Shown here in pieces: positions 1 through 6,903 of a DNA stretch of 15,985 nucleotides. The stretch is from contig LVBO01000134.1 of NCBI GenBank assembly GCA_001604435.1, positions 1-15,985 on the forward strand. Reading direction: 5' to 3'. Source of the stretch: Synergistales bacterium Syner_01 (GTDB taxonomy: Bacteria; Synergistota; Synergistia; Synergistales; Aminobacteriaceae). Positions within the stretch are counted from its first letter, which is position 1; every line of letters begins with the position of its first letter. The position numbers and the translations under genes are program-made. The notes below the pieces were generated by a model. That model saw nothing but the letters and a program-made list of their open reading frames with translations. It was not told where the DNA came from and searched no databases.

Positions 1-128
1 GCGATGCGGATTCCTTCTTCGCCCGAGAGCGCCTGCAACAGGACGCATTCCGGAAGGAGCATCTTCATCATGGCCCGAAGCACCACGAGATTGTCGGCGT
101 TATCGTCGATCGCAAGTATCCTGTTCAC
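1..128 (-). CDS. Response regulator, N-terminal fragment (cut by window edge)
   Basis: Reading the minus strand from a GTG at 128 gives 42 codons without a stop before the left edge. The translation begins VNRILAIDDNADNLVVLRAM, which is the start of a CheY-like receiver domain: a hydrophobic first strand (ILAI), then the acidic pair DD that helps bind Mg2+, then DN-x-x-NL typical of regulators paired with hybrid kinases. The phosphoacceptor Asp and any output domain lie outside the window. The start is chosen because GTG overlaps the kinase stop codon (GTGA) and a GGGGAGG ribosome binding site lies just upstream inside the kinase 3' end. The overlap implies translational coupling, so this is probably a phosphorelay partner of the kinase. 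Family is clear; output is unknown. Confidence 0.8.
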   Translation of the reverse strand, partial: MNRILAIDDNADNLVVLRAMMKMLLPECVLLQALSGEEGIRI

Positions 129-2791
129 CTTTCAGTTCCCTCCCCGAGGCTCTCTTTTTTCGCAGGAGGCGCTGCCTGCGAGATCATCTTCCAGATTTTC
201 CGTACCATGTCTTCGGGATCGACGTCCCCCTTGAGTGCAAGAAAGCGGATTCCGTTTTCATTGAGAAACTTCGCGTCCTCGTGCGTGAGCACCTTGGCGG
301 TGAGGACGAGGATCGGAATGTCGTGCTTCCGTCTGCGCAGTTCTTTCAGAAATTCGAAGCCGTCCATGTCGGGCATTATGAGGTCGAGGACGATGCCGTC
401 GGGAGCGTCCGTCTCCATCGAGTCGAGCGACTCCCTCCCTCCGGGGAAGGTGGAAATCCGGAAGCCCTCCGGCTCCAGCATCCGTCGGATGTGCATCGCC
501 GCAACGGGGTTGTCCTCGACGACATGAAGATGGAGTTTGCGGCGGCGGGCGGCGAAGTCGGCGGACGTTTCCGCTTCGGAGCCGGACGGCTGCGCGTCGC
601 CGGGCAGTACGGGCGATAACGGAATGCGCAGCGTAAAGGCGGTTCCGCTTCCCGGCCTGCTGGCCACCGAAATTTTGATGCCGAGGATCTCGGCGTATTT
701 CTTCGCGATGGCGAGTCCGAGCCCGGTTCCCTCGAATTTACGCGCCATCGACCCGTCGCTCTGGCGGAATTCGTCGAAGATGAACGGCAGTTCGTCCGCT
801 TCGATGCCTATGCCCGTGTCCTCGATGGCGACGAGAACGGCGTTGCCGTCGACGGTCGCGCAGAAGCGCACGCCGCCCGTCTCGGTGAACTTGACCGCGT
901 TGCCCGCTATGTTGATGATGATGCGTCGCAACTTTTCCTCGTCGGTGACCACGGCGGGGAGGTCTTGCGGGAAGTCGCAGTCTATCGAGATTCCCTTTTC
1001 CCGGGCGAGCGGGCGCATACTCTCCGCCGTTTCCAGAAGCAGTCGGCTTGCCTGGGTCTCTTTCAGGCGCAGGTCTTCGCGTCCGGCTTCTATCCTTGAG
1101 AGATCAAGAATGCCGTTGATGAGCGCGAGGAGGTTCTTTCCGTTGCGCTCGATGATGTCGAGGTATTCCCGCTCCTCGTCCGTAAGGTGTTCTTCGCCCT
1201 CCGCGCGCAGCACCCTGGAAAGCGCCAATATGGAATTCAGCGGCGTTCTGAGTTCGTGGCTCATATTGGAGAGGAATTCGGTTTTCAGCCTGCTGGCTTC
1301 CTCGGATTTCCTTCTTTGGACGTTCAGTTCGGCGTTTTGCTTTTCGAGTTCGCGAGCCTGGTACTCCAGTTCCTCCGACTGCGCCGCAAGTTCCTGGTTG
1401 GCCGCCTGGAGATTCTGGACAAGCTCGCGCTCCCTCTCTCCGGCGAGGAGGTTCGCCATTACGGCGTTCAGTCCCTCCCGGACTATCGAGAACGCGTGTT
1501 TGACCTCCTCCGGGAAGGGGGTCAGCGAGCCGATGGCGAAGAGGGCGATCGGTTCTTCCCGTACCGTGATGGGGAGGGTGAGCAGCTGAGCGGGGAGGAG
1601 CCGGCCGGCGATGGTGTGAAAGGCGGGCGAACGTGCCGGAGGAATGTCGAGGAGAAGCACCTCGTTCGCCAGGACCGGCGCGCCGAACTGCCCTTCCAAG
1701 GAGGAAGGGGCGACGGATTTTACGGTGTCCGGAGGAAGCCCGACGGACGCTATCAGGTCGAGCGTGCCGGGCTCCGCTTCGTTGCGGATGTAGAACGCCG
1801 CCATGCAGGAGTTGCTTTCTTCCATGACGAGCCTGATGAAGTTCCATGCCAGGTCGTCTTTCGTCCGGGAGATTGCGGCGACGTTCATGATGTCGCTCAT
1901 CGCCTCCTGGACGCGCATTCGTGAACGAAGCAGCTCGGACATGGAGACGAGGGCGGAGGAGAGGATGGCGAGTTCGTCCTTTCTCTTCGGCGCGGCGGCG
2001 CTTTCGATTTCGTTTTTCAGCTGTTCGAGCGCGCCGCTGAGGAGGGGAGTCTTTCGGTCGGAGGAGCCGCCCGAAGAAGATCCTCGTCCGGAGTGCAGGA
2101 AGGAGCCCGCCTCGGAGAAGCGGCGTATGGCGCGCGTCATCCCGCGCAAGGGGGCGACCATCTTGAGGATGCTGAACGTGATGAGGGCGAGAATGGCGGC
2201 GAGGATCGCCGCGGAGAGCAACAAGATCCTGCGCATTACGGAGTTTTCGGTGGCGGCTGTATTCGCCTTGAAGGAGTCGAAGAACTCTTTGCGTGTTTCC
2301 TCGCTCTTTCGCCGCATGTGCTCAAGGTGCGCGGTGCTGAGCACGAGCTCGACGGAGCCGATCTTCTCCCCTTCGCGCACGATATCGGATGTGAACACAC
2401 GGGAGTCGTTCCCGCCGTTCTTCGAACCGATCATCATCTCGCCCGCGGCGATGGAGCCGTCTTCCTTGTATATGACCGCTGCGAGGATGTCGGGCACGGT
2501 GAGCATTCCGGCTGCGTAGTCGGACAACGTCTTGTAGTTGTAGTCCCACAGAGGAGGGAGCGCGATCCAGGCGAGGTAGCCCGCCATGGCCTTCCCGTAG
2601 GCTTGGGCGGTCTGCTCGTTGTTCCGTGCTTTGTTCCGTGTGTCTTCGTCGAGAATTCGGTCGGCGGTCGACTCCATAGCGCGTGAGAGTTCGTCAACGC
2701 CCCTTCGGGCGAGAAACGCCAGGGCTCCTCCAAGGACGAGCATGCTCAGGATTATATAAAGAGCGAGTCGCGTGACGATGCTTCTGGACAT
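125..2791 (-). CDS. Hybrid sensor histidine kinase with GAF-like region and C-terminal receiver
   Basis: An 888-residue membrane sensor kinase. TM1 is about residues 8-28, an extracytoplasmic sensor region about 29-185, TM2 about 188-210. HAMP-like helices follow at about 212-230 and 270-292, with a Ser/Gly-rich insert between them. A GAF-like segment lies at about 300-450 and a Gln/Glu-rich coiled coil at 452-505. HisKA has phospho-acceptor His512 in SHELRTP. The ATPase shows an N box at 627-635 (NIAGNAVKF), G1 DTGIG at 658-662 and G2 GTGLGLAI at 688-695. The C-terminal receiver (about 753-870) has acidic residues in VVEDN, Asp803 in VLDLIMPDMDG, a conserved Thr in VLTAK and Lys854. All catalytic residues are present, so the protein should autophosphorylate and pass phosphate to its own receiver. 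The ATG is preceded 8 nt upstream by AGGAGG (2800-2805). It overlaps the next response regulator and is divergent from the iclR-type gene. Ligand unknown; a role in controlling the neighbouring uptake genes is possible but unproven. Confidence 0.93.
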   Translation of the reverse strand: MSRSIVTRLALYIILSMLVLGGALAFLARRGVDELSRAMESTADRILDEDTRNKARNNEQTAQAYGKAMAGYLAWIALPPLWDYNYKTLSDYAAGMLTVPDILAAVIYKEDGSIAAGEMMIGSKNGGNDSRVFTSDIVREGEKIGSVELVLSTAHLEHMRRKSEETRKEFFDSFKANTAATENSVMRRILLLSAAILAAILALITFSILKMVAPLRGMTRAIRRFSEAGSFLHSGRGSSSGGSSDRKTPLLSGALEQLKNEIESAAAPKRKDELAILSSALVSMSELLRSRMRVQEAMSDIMNVAAISRTKDDLAWNFIRLVMEESNSCMAAFYIRNEAEPGTLDLIASVGLPPDTVKSVAPSSLEGQFGAPVLANEVLLLDIPPARSPAFHTIAGRLLPAQLLTLPITVREEPIALFAIGSLTPFPEEVKHAFSIVREGLNAVMANLLAGERERELVQNLQAANQELAAQSEELEYQARELEKQNAELNVQRRKSEEASRLKTEFLSNMSHELRTPLNSILALSRVLRAEGEEHLTDEEREYLDIIERNGKNLLALINGILDLSRIEAGREDLRLKETQASRLLLETAESMRPLAREKGISIDCDFPQDLPAVVTDEEKLRRIIINIAGNAVKFTETGGVRFCATVDGNAVLVAIEDTGIGIEADELPFIFDEFRQSDGSMARKFEGTGLGLAIAKKYAEILGIKISVASRPGSGTAFTLRIPLSPVLPGDAQPSGSEAETSADFAARRRKLHLHVVEDNPVAAMHIRRMLEPEGFRISTFPGGRESLDSMETDAPDGIVLDLIMPDMDGFEFLKELRRRKHDIPILVLTAKVLTHEDAKFLNENGIRFLALKGDVDPEDMVRKIWKMISQAAPPAKKESLGEGTER

Positions 2792-2884
2792 ACAGCACTC
2801 CTCCTGTCGGGTTGCGGAAAAAGGCGGGAGTTGCCCTTGTCTTTCGGAATACGTCGATAAGCGCCGGTTTCGGAACTAGAGAGT

Positions 2885-2913
2885 ATTGTACAGCAGGGAA
2901 CCGTTCATTGAAA
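2885..2913 (-). promoter_or_regulatory. Candidate sigma70-type promoter for the hybrid kinase
   Basis: On the minus strand, TTTCAA (2908-2913) and TACAAT (2885-2890) are separated by exactly 17 nt. The -10 matches TATAAT at five of six positions; the -35 is weak. It sits about 90 nt upstream of the kinase ATG, with no other gene between. It was found by eye, so it remains a candidate. Confidence 0.4.
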
Positions 2914-2944
2914 GTTTTTTCTTCACTATGCGCGTCGCGGGCGC

Positions 2945-2957
2945 GCGGGAAACCCGC
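2945..2957. other. Small inverted repeat in the divergent intergenic region
   Basis: GCGGG-AAA-CCCGC is a perfect 5-bp inverted repeat lying between the two divergent promoter candidates, 15 nt upstream of the iclR-type -35 box. It could be a regulator binding site or may be chance in GC-rich DNA. The rest of the 257-nt gap 2792-3048 shows only the two promoter candidates and the two ribosome binding sites. Confidence 0.2.
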
Positions 2958-2972
2958 AGGGGAAAAAAAGAG

Positions 2973-3001
2973 TTGACAGCGCGGCTCGTGTATCGTACCT
3001 T
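2973..3001 (+). promoter_or_regulatory. Candidate promoter of the iclR-TRAP-TTT operon
   Basis: A perfect TTGACA (2973-2978) is followed after 17 nt by TACCTT (2996-3001), which keeps the important second A and last T of a -10 box. Transcription would begin near 3008, giving a leader of about 40 nt before the regulator start at 3049. This is the only convincing promoter seen before the eleven-gene run, so it may drive the whole operon. Autoregulation by the IclR-type protein is typical of the family but no clear operator palindrome was seen downstream. Confidence 0.55.
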
Positions 3002-3048
3002 AGTGGTGTTTCATCCAAAGAATCGTTATTTTGGCAGGTGGAATTATT

Positions 3049-3915
3049 ATGGAGAAGATGAACGGCGCACTGGTACAAGATCCTGCGGAGACGGAGGGGA
3101 ACGACGTCGGCGTTCGCATTTTTTCGGACGACGACACTGAAGGCGTACAGCGGGAATCGGGAGCCTCCATCAGGGTGCTTGACCGCGCGGTTTCCGTGCT
3201 GGGCTTCATGGCGGAGCAGAAACGGCAGGTCGGCATCACGGAGATAGCCGAGGCGACGCATCTTTCGAAAGCGACGGTGCACCGGATTCTTTCGACGCTC
3301 CGCGACTACTCCGTCGTCTTGAAGGACGAGTCGGGAAGGTACCAGATGGGGCCTTCCGTCCTCTATTGGGCGGACGCGTACCGGAAACACTCCGGGCTGG
3401 CCGAACTTGCGCGCCCGTATCTGCACACGCTGTGGGAGAGCGCCCGTGAAACGGTGCATCTCTTCGTCTACGAGGCCGGCGAGGCGTACTACATCGACAA
3501 GCTCGACAGCCCGCACCCCGTTGGAATGCGTTCCCGCATCGGCGCGCGACGGGATCTTTACAGCACGTCCGGGGGCCGGGCGATCCTCTCCTTCCTTCCC
3601 GAGGCGGAGCTGAAAGCGTATCTCGACAAGACGGAGCTGCGTCCCAGAACGAAGAGGACCATCACGGACAGGAAGATTTTGGAGGAGTTTCTCGCCGCGT
3701 GCCGCAAGCGGGGCTTCTGCGAGGAGGTGGAGGAAAACGAGGAGGGCATTCGCTGCGTAGGGGCCGCCGTGCTCGATCTGCGGGGCTACCCGGTGGGCGC
3801 CGTCAGCGTGAGCGCCCCGGCCTACCGTTTCGACGACAAGGCCTCTTTGGCGATGGGGGAGCGAATCCGGGAGACGGCATCGGCGATCTCCCGCGAGCTG
3901 GGATACAGGGGGTAA
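3049..3915 (+). CDS. IclR-family transcriptional regulator
   Basis: A 288-residue IclR-type regulator. A 38-residue acidic N-terminal extension precedes the winged helix-turn-helix at about 40-100. In the HTH, ITEIAEATHLSKATVHRILS is the helix-turn-recognition helix and GRYQMGPSVL is the wing end. The effector domain (about 115-285) shows the expected features: RPYLHTLWE, the IGARRDLYSTSGGRAIL block and the GIRCVGAAVLDLRGYPVGAVSVS block near the C terminus, where IclR proteins bind small carbon acids. The start is set at ATG 3049 because AGGTGG lies 7 nt upstream; an in-frame TTG at 3031 would place that site inside the gene. It is the first gene of the cluster, ending 5 nt before dctQ, so it is probably co-transcribed with the transporter it regulates. 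Effector unknown; a sugar acid or breakdown product is likely. Confidence 0.93.
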   Translation: MEKMNGALVQDPAETEGNDVGVRIFSDDDTEGVQRESGASIRVLDRAVSVLGFMAEQKRQVGITEIAEATHLSKATVHRILSTLRDYSVVLKDESGRYQMGPSVLYWADAYRKHSGLAELARPYLHTLWESARETVHLFVYEAGEAYYIDKLDSPHPVGMRSRIGARRDLYSTSGGRAILSFLPEAELKAYLDKTELRPRTKRTITDRKILEEFLAACRKRGFCEEVEENEEGIRCVGAAVLDLRGYPVGAVSVSAPAYRFDDKASLAMGERIRETASAISRELGYRG

Positions 3916-3920
3916 AACTC

Positions 3921-4403
3921 ATGGAACGGGTAGACGCTCTTGTAGGACGCCTGGAACGATGGATGCTGATTCTTCTTCTGTCGGCGATGGTGGTGCTGGG
4001 ACTCCTCCAGATCATCAGCCGGTTCGTCATCAAGGCGCCGATCACGTGGTCGGAAGCCCTTCTTATGTACATGTTCGTCTGGTTCAGTTTCATCGGCGCC
4101 AGCCTCGCCGTAAAAGAGCTGGCGCACTTCGAGGTCGAGATTTTCATGATCCGTCTGCCGCGGCCGCTGCAGAAGACGATCGCCGTCGCCGTGTACGGCT
4201 TGATCTTCGCCTTCGCCGTCTTCATGGTGTGGAAGGGGGTTTTCCTGGTGAAACTCAACCAGAGGCAGCTCATGGCGATGATGCCCTTTACGATGAGCGT
4301 CCCCTACGCGATCCTGCCGCTGAGCGGCGCGTGCATCGCGATTCATTCGCTGAAGCATATCGTCGGCCTTGTCGGCCGTCATTCTTCGAAGTGGAGGGAT
4401 TGA
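3921..4403 (+). CDS. dctQ: TRAP transporter small permease subunit (DctQ family)
   Basis: A 160-residue membrane protein with four predicted helices at about 13-34, 48-66, 86-106 and 124-146. The family signature around ITWSEALLMYMFVWFSFIGA (about 41-60) is present: W-S-E before helix 2 and the aromatic-rich helix. In TRAP systems this subunit pairs with the large permease to import an organic acid with sodium, receiving substrate from a periplasmic binding protein. The ATG at 3921 follows a GGGGG-type ribosome binding site overlapping the regulator's stop region. It ends 1 nt before dctM. Length is typical of the family. Its position in the membrane complex with DctM is well established for the family; substrate must be inferred from the binding protein. 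Confidence 0.92.
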   Translation: MERVDALVGRLERWMLILLLSAMVVLGLLQIISRFVIKAPITWSEALLMYMFVWFSFIGASLAVKELAHFEVEIFMIRLPRPLQKTIAVAVYGLIFAFAVFMVWKGVFLVKLNQRQLMAMMPFTMSVPYAILPLSGACIAIHSLKHIVGLVGRHSSKWRD

Positions 4404-4404
4404 C

Positions 4405-5688
4405 ATGGCCGCCACTATTTTCGCGGTCTTCACGCTGCTGCTCGTCATCCGTATGCCGGTCTCCTTTTCACTGGCCATTTCGGCGGCCGTGGCCCTCGTC
4501 TTCGCGGGGAGCATGGATCCGCTCATCGTCGTTCAGAGAATGTACACTTCGGTGGAGTCGTTCTCCCTGATCGCCATCCCGTTCTTTATTCTCTCGGGAG
4601 GATTCATGGAGCACGGCGGGATCTCGCGCCGCCTGATCTCCTTTTCGTCGAGTCTCGTCGGACACATAAAGGGCGGACTCTCCATGATCAGCATCGTGGC
4701 GGCCATGTTCTTCGCCGGAATCTCCGGCTCGACCGCGGCCGACACCGCCGCCGTGGGCAGCGTGCTCGTCCCCGCGATGGAGAAGAAGGGCTACGGCAAG
4801 GATCTGGCGACCAGCGTGGTGGCGACTGCGGGGGCCATCGGCATCATCATCCCTCCGAGCATTCCGATGATCATCCTCGGCATCACGGGGAGCATCTCCA
4901 TCGGCGGGCTCTTCCTCGGCGGCGTCTTCCCCGGCATCCTGATGGGGCTCGCCTTGATGACCACCAGTTTTCTCTTCGCGAAACAACGCAATCTGCCTTC
5001 GGAAGAACGCGCCACGTGGAAAGAACGGTGGTATGCGTTCACGGACTCCATTCTTGCCCTGATGACGATGGTCATCATCATGGGCGGCATCCTTTCGGGC
5101 GTCTTCACCGCGACGGAGGCGTCCGTGGTGGCGGCGTTCTACTCGTTTGTCGTAGGGCGGTTCGTCTACGGCGAGCTGAAGTGGAGCGCGATTCCCGAAA
5201 TTCTGGTGAAAACGGGGATCACCACCGGCGTGGTGGTGCTGTGCATCGCCACGGCGTCGAGCTTCGGCTGGATCCTTGCGGCGGAGCAGATCCCCGGCAA
5301 GATCGCGAAAGCGGTCTTCGCCCTTTCGGAGAACCGCCTGGTCATCCTCTTCCTTATGAACGCGCTGATGCTCTTCATGGGTACTTTCCTCGACATCTCC
5401 CCGATCATCATCATCCTTGTTCCCATCCTCTTCCCGATAGCCCGTCAGCTCGGCGTGACGCCGATTCACTTCGGCATCATGACCATCGTGAACATGGCGA
5501 TCGGACAGTGTACGCCGCCGGTGGGCATCTCCCTTTTCGTGGCGACGGGCATCGCGAAGGCGAAGCTCGGGGAGATCCTGGGCGCGTACATGAAGTACCT
5601 GCTCACCATGATTGTCGTGCTTGCGATCATCACCGTCTTCCCGCAGATCATTACGTTCCTCCCGCAGATGGTGATGGGATTGAAGTAA
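4405..5688 (+). CDS. dctM: TRAP transporter large permease subunit (DctM family)
   Basis: A 427-residue polytopic membrane protein, the usual DctM length, forming the ion-coupled transport channel. Family signatures are AIPFFILSGG (58-67), FFAGISGSTAADTAAVGSVL (102-121), and IIIPPSIPMIILGI (147-160) with its double proline. The second half repeats the pattern, ending with MAIGQCTPPVGISLFV. The start is ATG 4405, 7 nt after GGAGG and 1 nt after the dctQ stop. An in-frame TTG at 4369 lies inside dctQ and was not used. The gene is followed by a 159-nt gap with two stem-loops before dctP. Identity as a TRAP large permease is secure; substrate is not readable from this subunit. Confidence 0.95.
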   Translation: MAATIFAVFTLLLVIRMPVSFSLAISAAVALVFAGSMDPLIVVQRMYTSVESFSLIAIPFFILSGGFMEHGGISRRLISFSSSLVGHIKGGLSMISIVAAMFFAGISGSTAADTAAVGSVLVPAMEKKGYGKDLATSVVATAGAIGIIIPPSIPMIILGITGSISIGGLFLGGVFPGILMGLALMTTSFLFAKQRNLPSEERATWKERWYAFTDSILALMTMVIIMGGILSGVFTATEASVVAAFYSFVVGRFVYGELKWSAIPEILVKTGITTGVVVLCIATASSFGWILAAEQIPGKIAKAVFALSENRLVILFLMNALMLFMGTFLDISPIIIILVPILFPIARQLGVTPIHFGIMTIVNMAIGQCTPPVGISLFVATGIAKAKLGEILGAYMKYLLTMIVVLAIITVFPQIITFLPQMVMGLK

Positions 5689-5696
5689 TGCCGCGA

Positions 5697-5718
5697 CGGC
5701 AGGGCTTCGCGCCTGCCG
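5697..5718 (+). other. Stem-loop between dctM and dctP
   Basis: CGGCAGG (5697-5703) pairs perfectly with CCTGCCG (5712-5718) across an 8-nt loop. It begins 9 nt after the dctM stop and has no T-run, so it is more likely an mRNA 3'-end stabilising or processing hairpin than a simple terminator. Confidence 0.5.
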
Positions 5719-5784
5719 GAAGCCGAACGAAGGGCGGTGGGAACGGGGGAGTCGTTCAGAGAAAAGAGCGCCGGAAGGATAGGC

Positions 5785-5804
5785 CCCTCCGAATCCGGGG
5801 AGGG
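5785..5804 (+). other. Second, weaker stem-loop upstream of dctP
   Basis: CCCTCC (5785-5790) pairs with GGAGGG (5799-5804) across an 8-nt loop, 43 nt before the dctP start. It lies upstream of the very strong AAGGAGGAAA ribosome binding site of dctP and does not cover it. The site could mark the 5' end of a processed dctP message. It may also be chance. Confidence 0.3.
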
Positions 5805-5847
5805 AGAGCAGCAGTCCACCAACTGATACTCGAAGGAGGAAACCAGT

Positions 5848-6828
5848 ATGTCCAAGAGGTCGTTCGCACTTGCGCTCCTTGTGGTTTTCACGCTTGTTCT
5901 GACCGCGTCCGCGGCGTCCGCCGCGGTTGTTCTGAAACTGTCCAACGTACTTCCCGACGGTAACCCGACGACGGAATCGCTCGTCTTCTTCGCCGAGAAG
6001 GTGAAGGAGAAGACCGGCGGAGAGGTGGAAGTGCGCCTCTTCAACAACAGCGCGCTCGGCGGCCAGCGCGAGGCGCTCGAAAGCATGCAGGCCGGTACGC
6101 TCGAGATGTGCATGGCCAACGCCGGGCCGATGGCCCAGTTCGTTCCCACGATGGACGTCCTCTCCCTCCCCTATGTCTTCCAGAGCACGGAGCATATGTT
6201 CAAGGCGCTCAACGGGAAGGCCGGAGAGATGATCAAGGCGGACATCGACAAGGCCGGGTTCGTCTTCCTCTACTGGGGCGACGGCGGTTCGCGCAACCTG
6301 ATCAACAACAAGAAGCCCATCGAGAAGCCCGAAGACCTGAAGGGGCTGAAGATCCGCGTCATGGACAGCCGCCTGATGGTGAACACGCTCAATGCGATGG
6401 GCGCCATCGCCACCCCCATGGCGCAGGGCGAAGTGTACAGCGCGCTGCAGCAGGGCGTGCTCGACGGATGGGAGAACAATCCCGTCACGCTGCTTACGCT
6501 GAAGCTCTACGAGGTGTCCGACTACTTCTCGTGGACGCAGCACTTCATGGTGCCCGACCTTGTGCTCATCAGCAAGCAGGCGTTCGAAAAGCTGACTCCC
6601 GAACATCGGAAAGCGTTGCTGGAGGCCGGGCGCGAGTCGGAGGCCAAGCAGCGGGAGTACTGGAACGCGTTCGTGGGCAAGACGGTCGAGGAGCTGAAGT
6701 CGCACAACGTGAAGTTCAACGATGTGGATATCGCTCCCTTCGTCCAGTCGGTACAGCCGGTGTGGGAGGACTATACGAAGAAGTTCGGGACGGAGCTGCT
6801 CGACCTCATCACGGCGGCGGCGAAGTAA
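5848..6828 (+). CDS. dctP: TRAP transporter periplasmic solute-binding protein (DctP family)
   Basis: A 326-residue secreted binding protein. Residues 1-25 form a Sec signal peptide (MSKR, hydrophobic core, ASAASA cleavage region). The mature part follows the DctP pattern: LKLSNVLPDGNPTTES at the start, FFAEKVKEKTGGEVEVRLF, and FNNSALGGQREALESMQAGT. PEDLKGLKIR places the family's carboxylate-binding arginine at Arg170; Arg149 in GGSRN is a likely second contact. GEVYSALQQGVLDGWENNP (194-212) is the pocket loop. The ENN segment resembles TRAP binders of uronates and other sugar acids, which usually carry DGAENN; here Trp208 replaces the small residue. Its AAGGAGGAAA ribosome binding site is among the strongest in the window, and stem-loops lie on both sides, fitting high expression. 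Family is secure; acid-sugar ligand is inference. Confidence 0.94.
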   Translation: MSKRSFALALLVVFTLVLTASAASAAVVLKLSNVLPDGNPTTESLVFFAEKVKEKTGGEVEVRLFNNSALGGQREALESMQAGTLEMCMANAGPMAQFVPTMDVLSLPYVFQSTEHMFKALNGKAGEMIKADIDKAGFVFLYWGDGGSRNLINNKKPIEKPEDLKGLKIRVMDSRLMVNTLNAMGAIATPMAQGEVYSALQQGVLDGWENNPVTLLTLKLYEVSDYFSWTQHFMVPDLVLISKQAFEKLTPEHRKALLEAGRESEAKQREYWNAFVGKTVEELKSHNVKFNDVDIAPFVQSVQPVWEDYTKKFGTELLDLITAAAK

Positions 6829-6845
6829 AGGAACGTTCTTTTTCC

Positions 6846-6879
6846 CGGAGGAGGGCGGCGCGCCGCGTCCCTTCCTCCG
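6846..6879 (+). terminator. Strong GC-rich stem-loop after dctP (attenuator or partial terminator)
   Basis: CGGAGGA (6846-6852) pairs with TCCTCCG (6873-6879). Inside it, GGG (6853-6855) pairs with CCC (6869-6871), and CGG/CCG closes a CGCG tetraloop, with a single T bulge and a CGT bulge. Only a short TTCTA follows, so termination would be partial. It begins 18 nt after the dctP stop and would protect the 3' end of a dctP message while letting some transcription continue to the aldolase-like gene. Confidence 0.5.
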
Positions 6880-6903
6880 TTCTACGAAAGGCGGGAAACG
6901 TGT

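Noticed and set aside
537..1589. A 350-codon plus-strand frame inside the hybrid kinase
   Set aside because: It is antisense to the HisKA and ATPase part of the kinase, is Ser/Arg-rich and has no recognisable fold.
3031..3048. TTG at 3031 as the start of the IclR-type gene
   Set aside because: AGGTGG at 3036-3041 would lie inside the coding region. It is correctly spaced for ATG 3049.
4468..6705. A 745-codon open frame on the minus strand across dctM and dctP
   Set aside because: It is antisense to two clear transporter genes. Its translation is rich in His, Arg, Glu and Asp with no hydrophobic core or domain, typical of a codon-phase shadow in GC-rich DNA.
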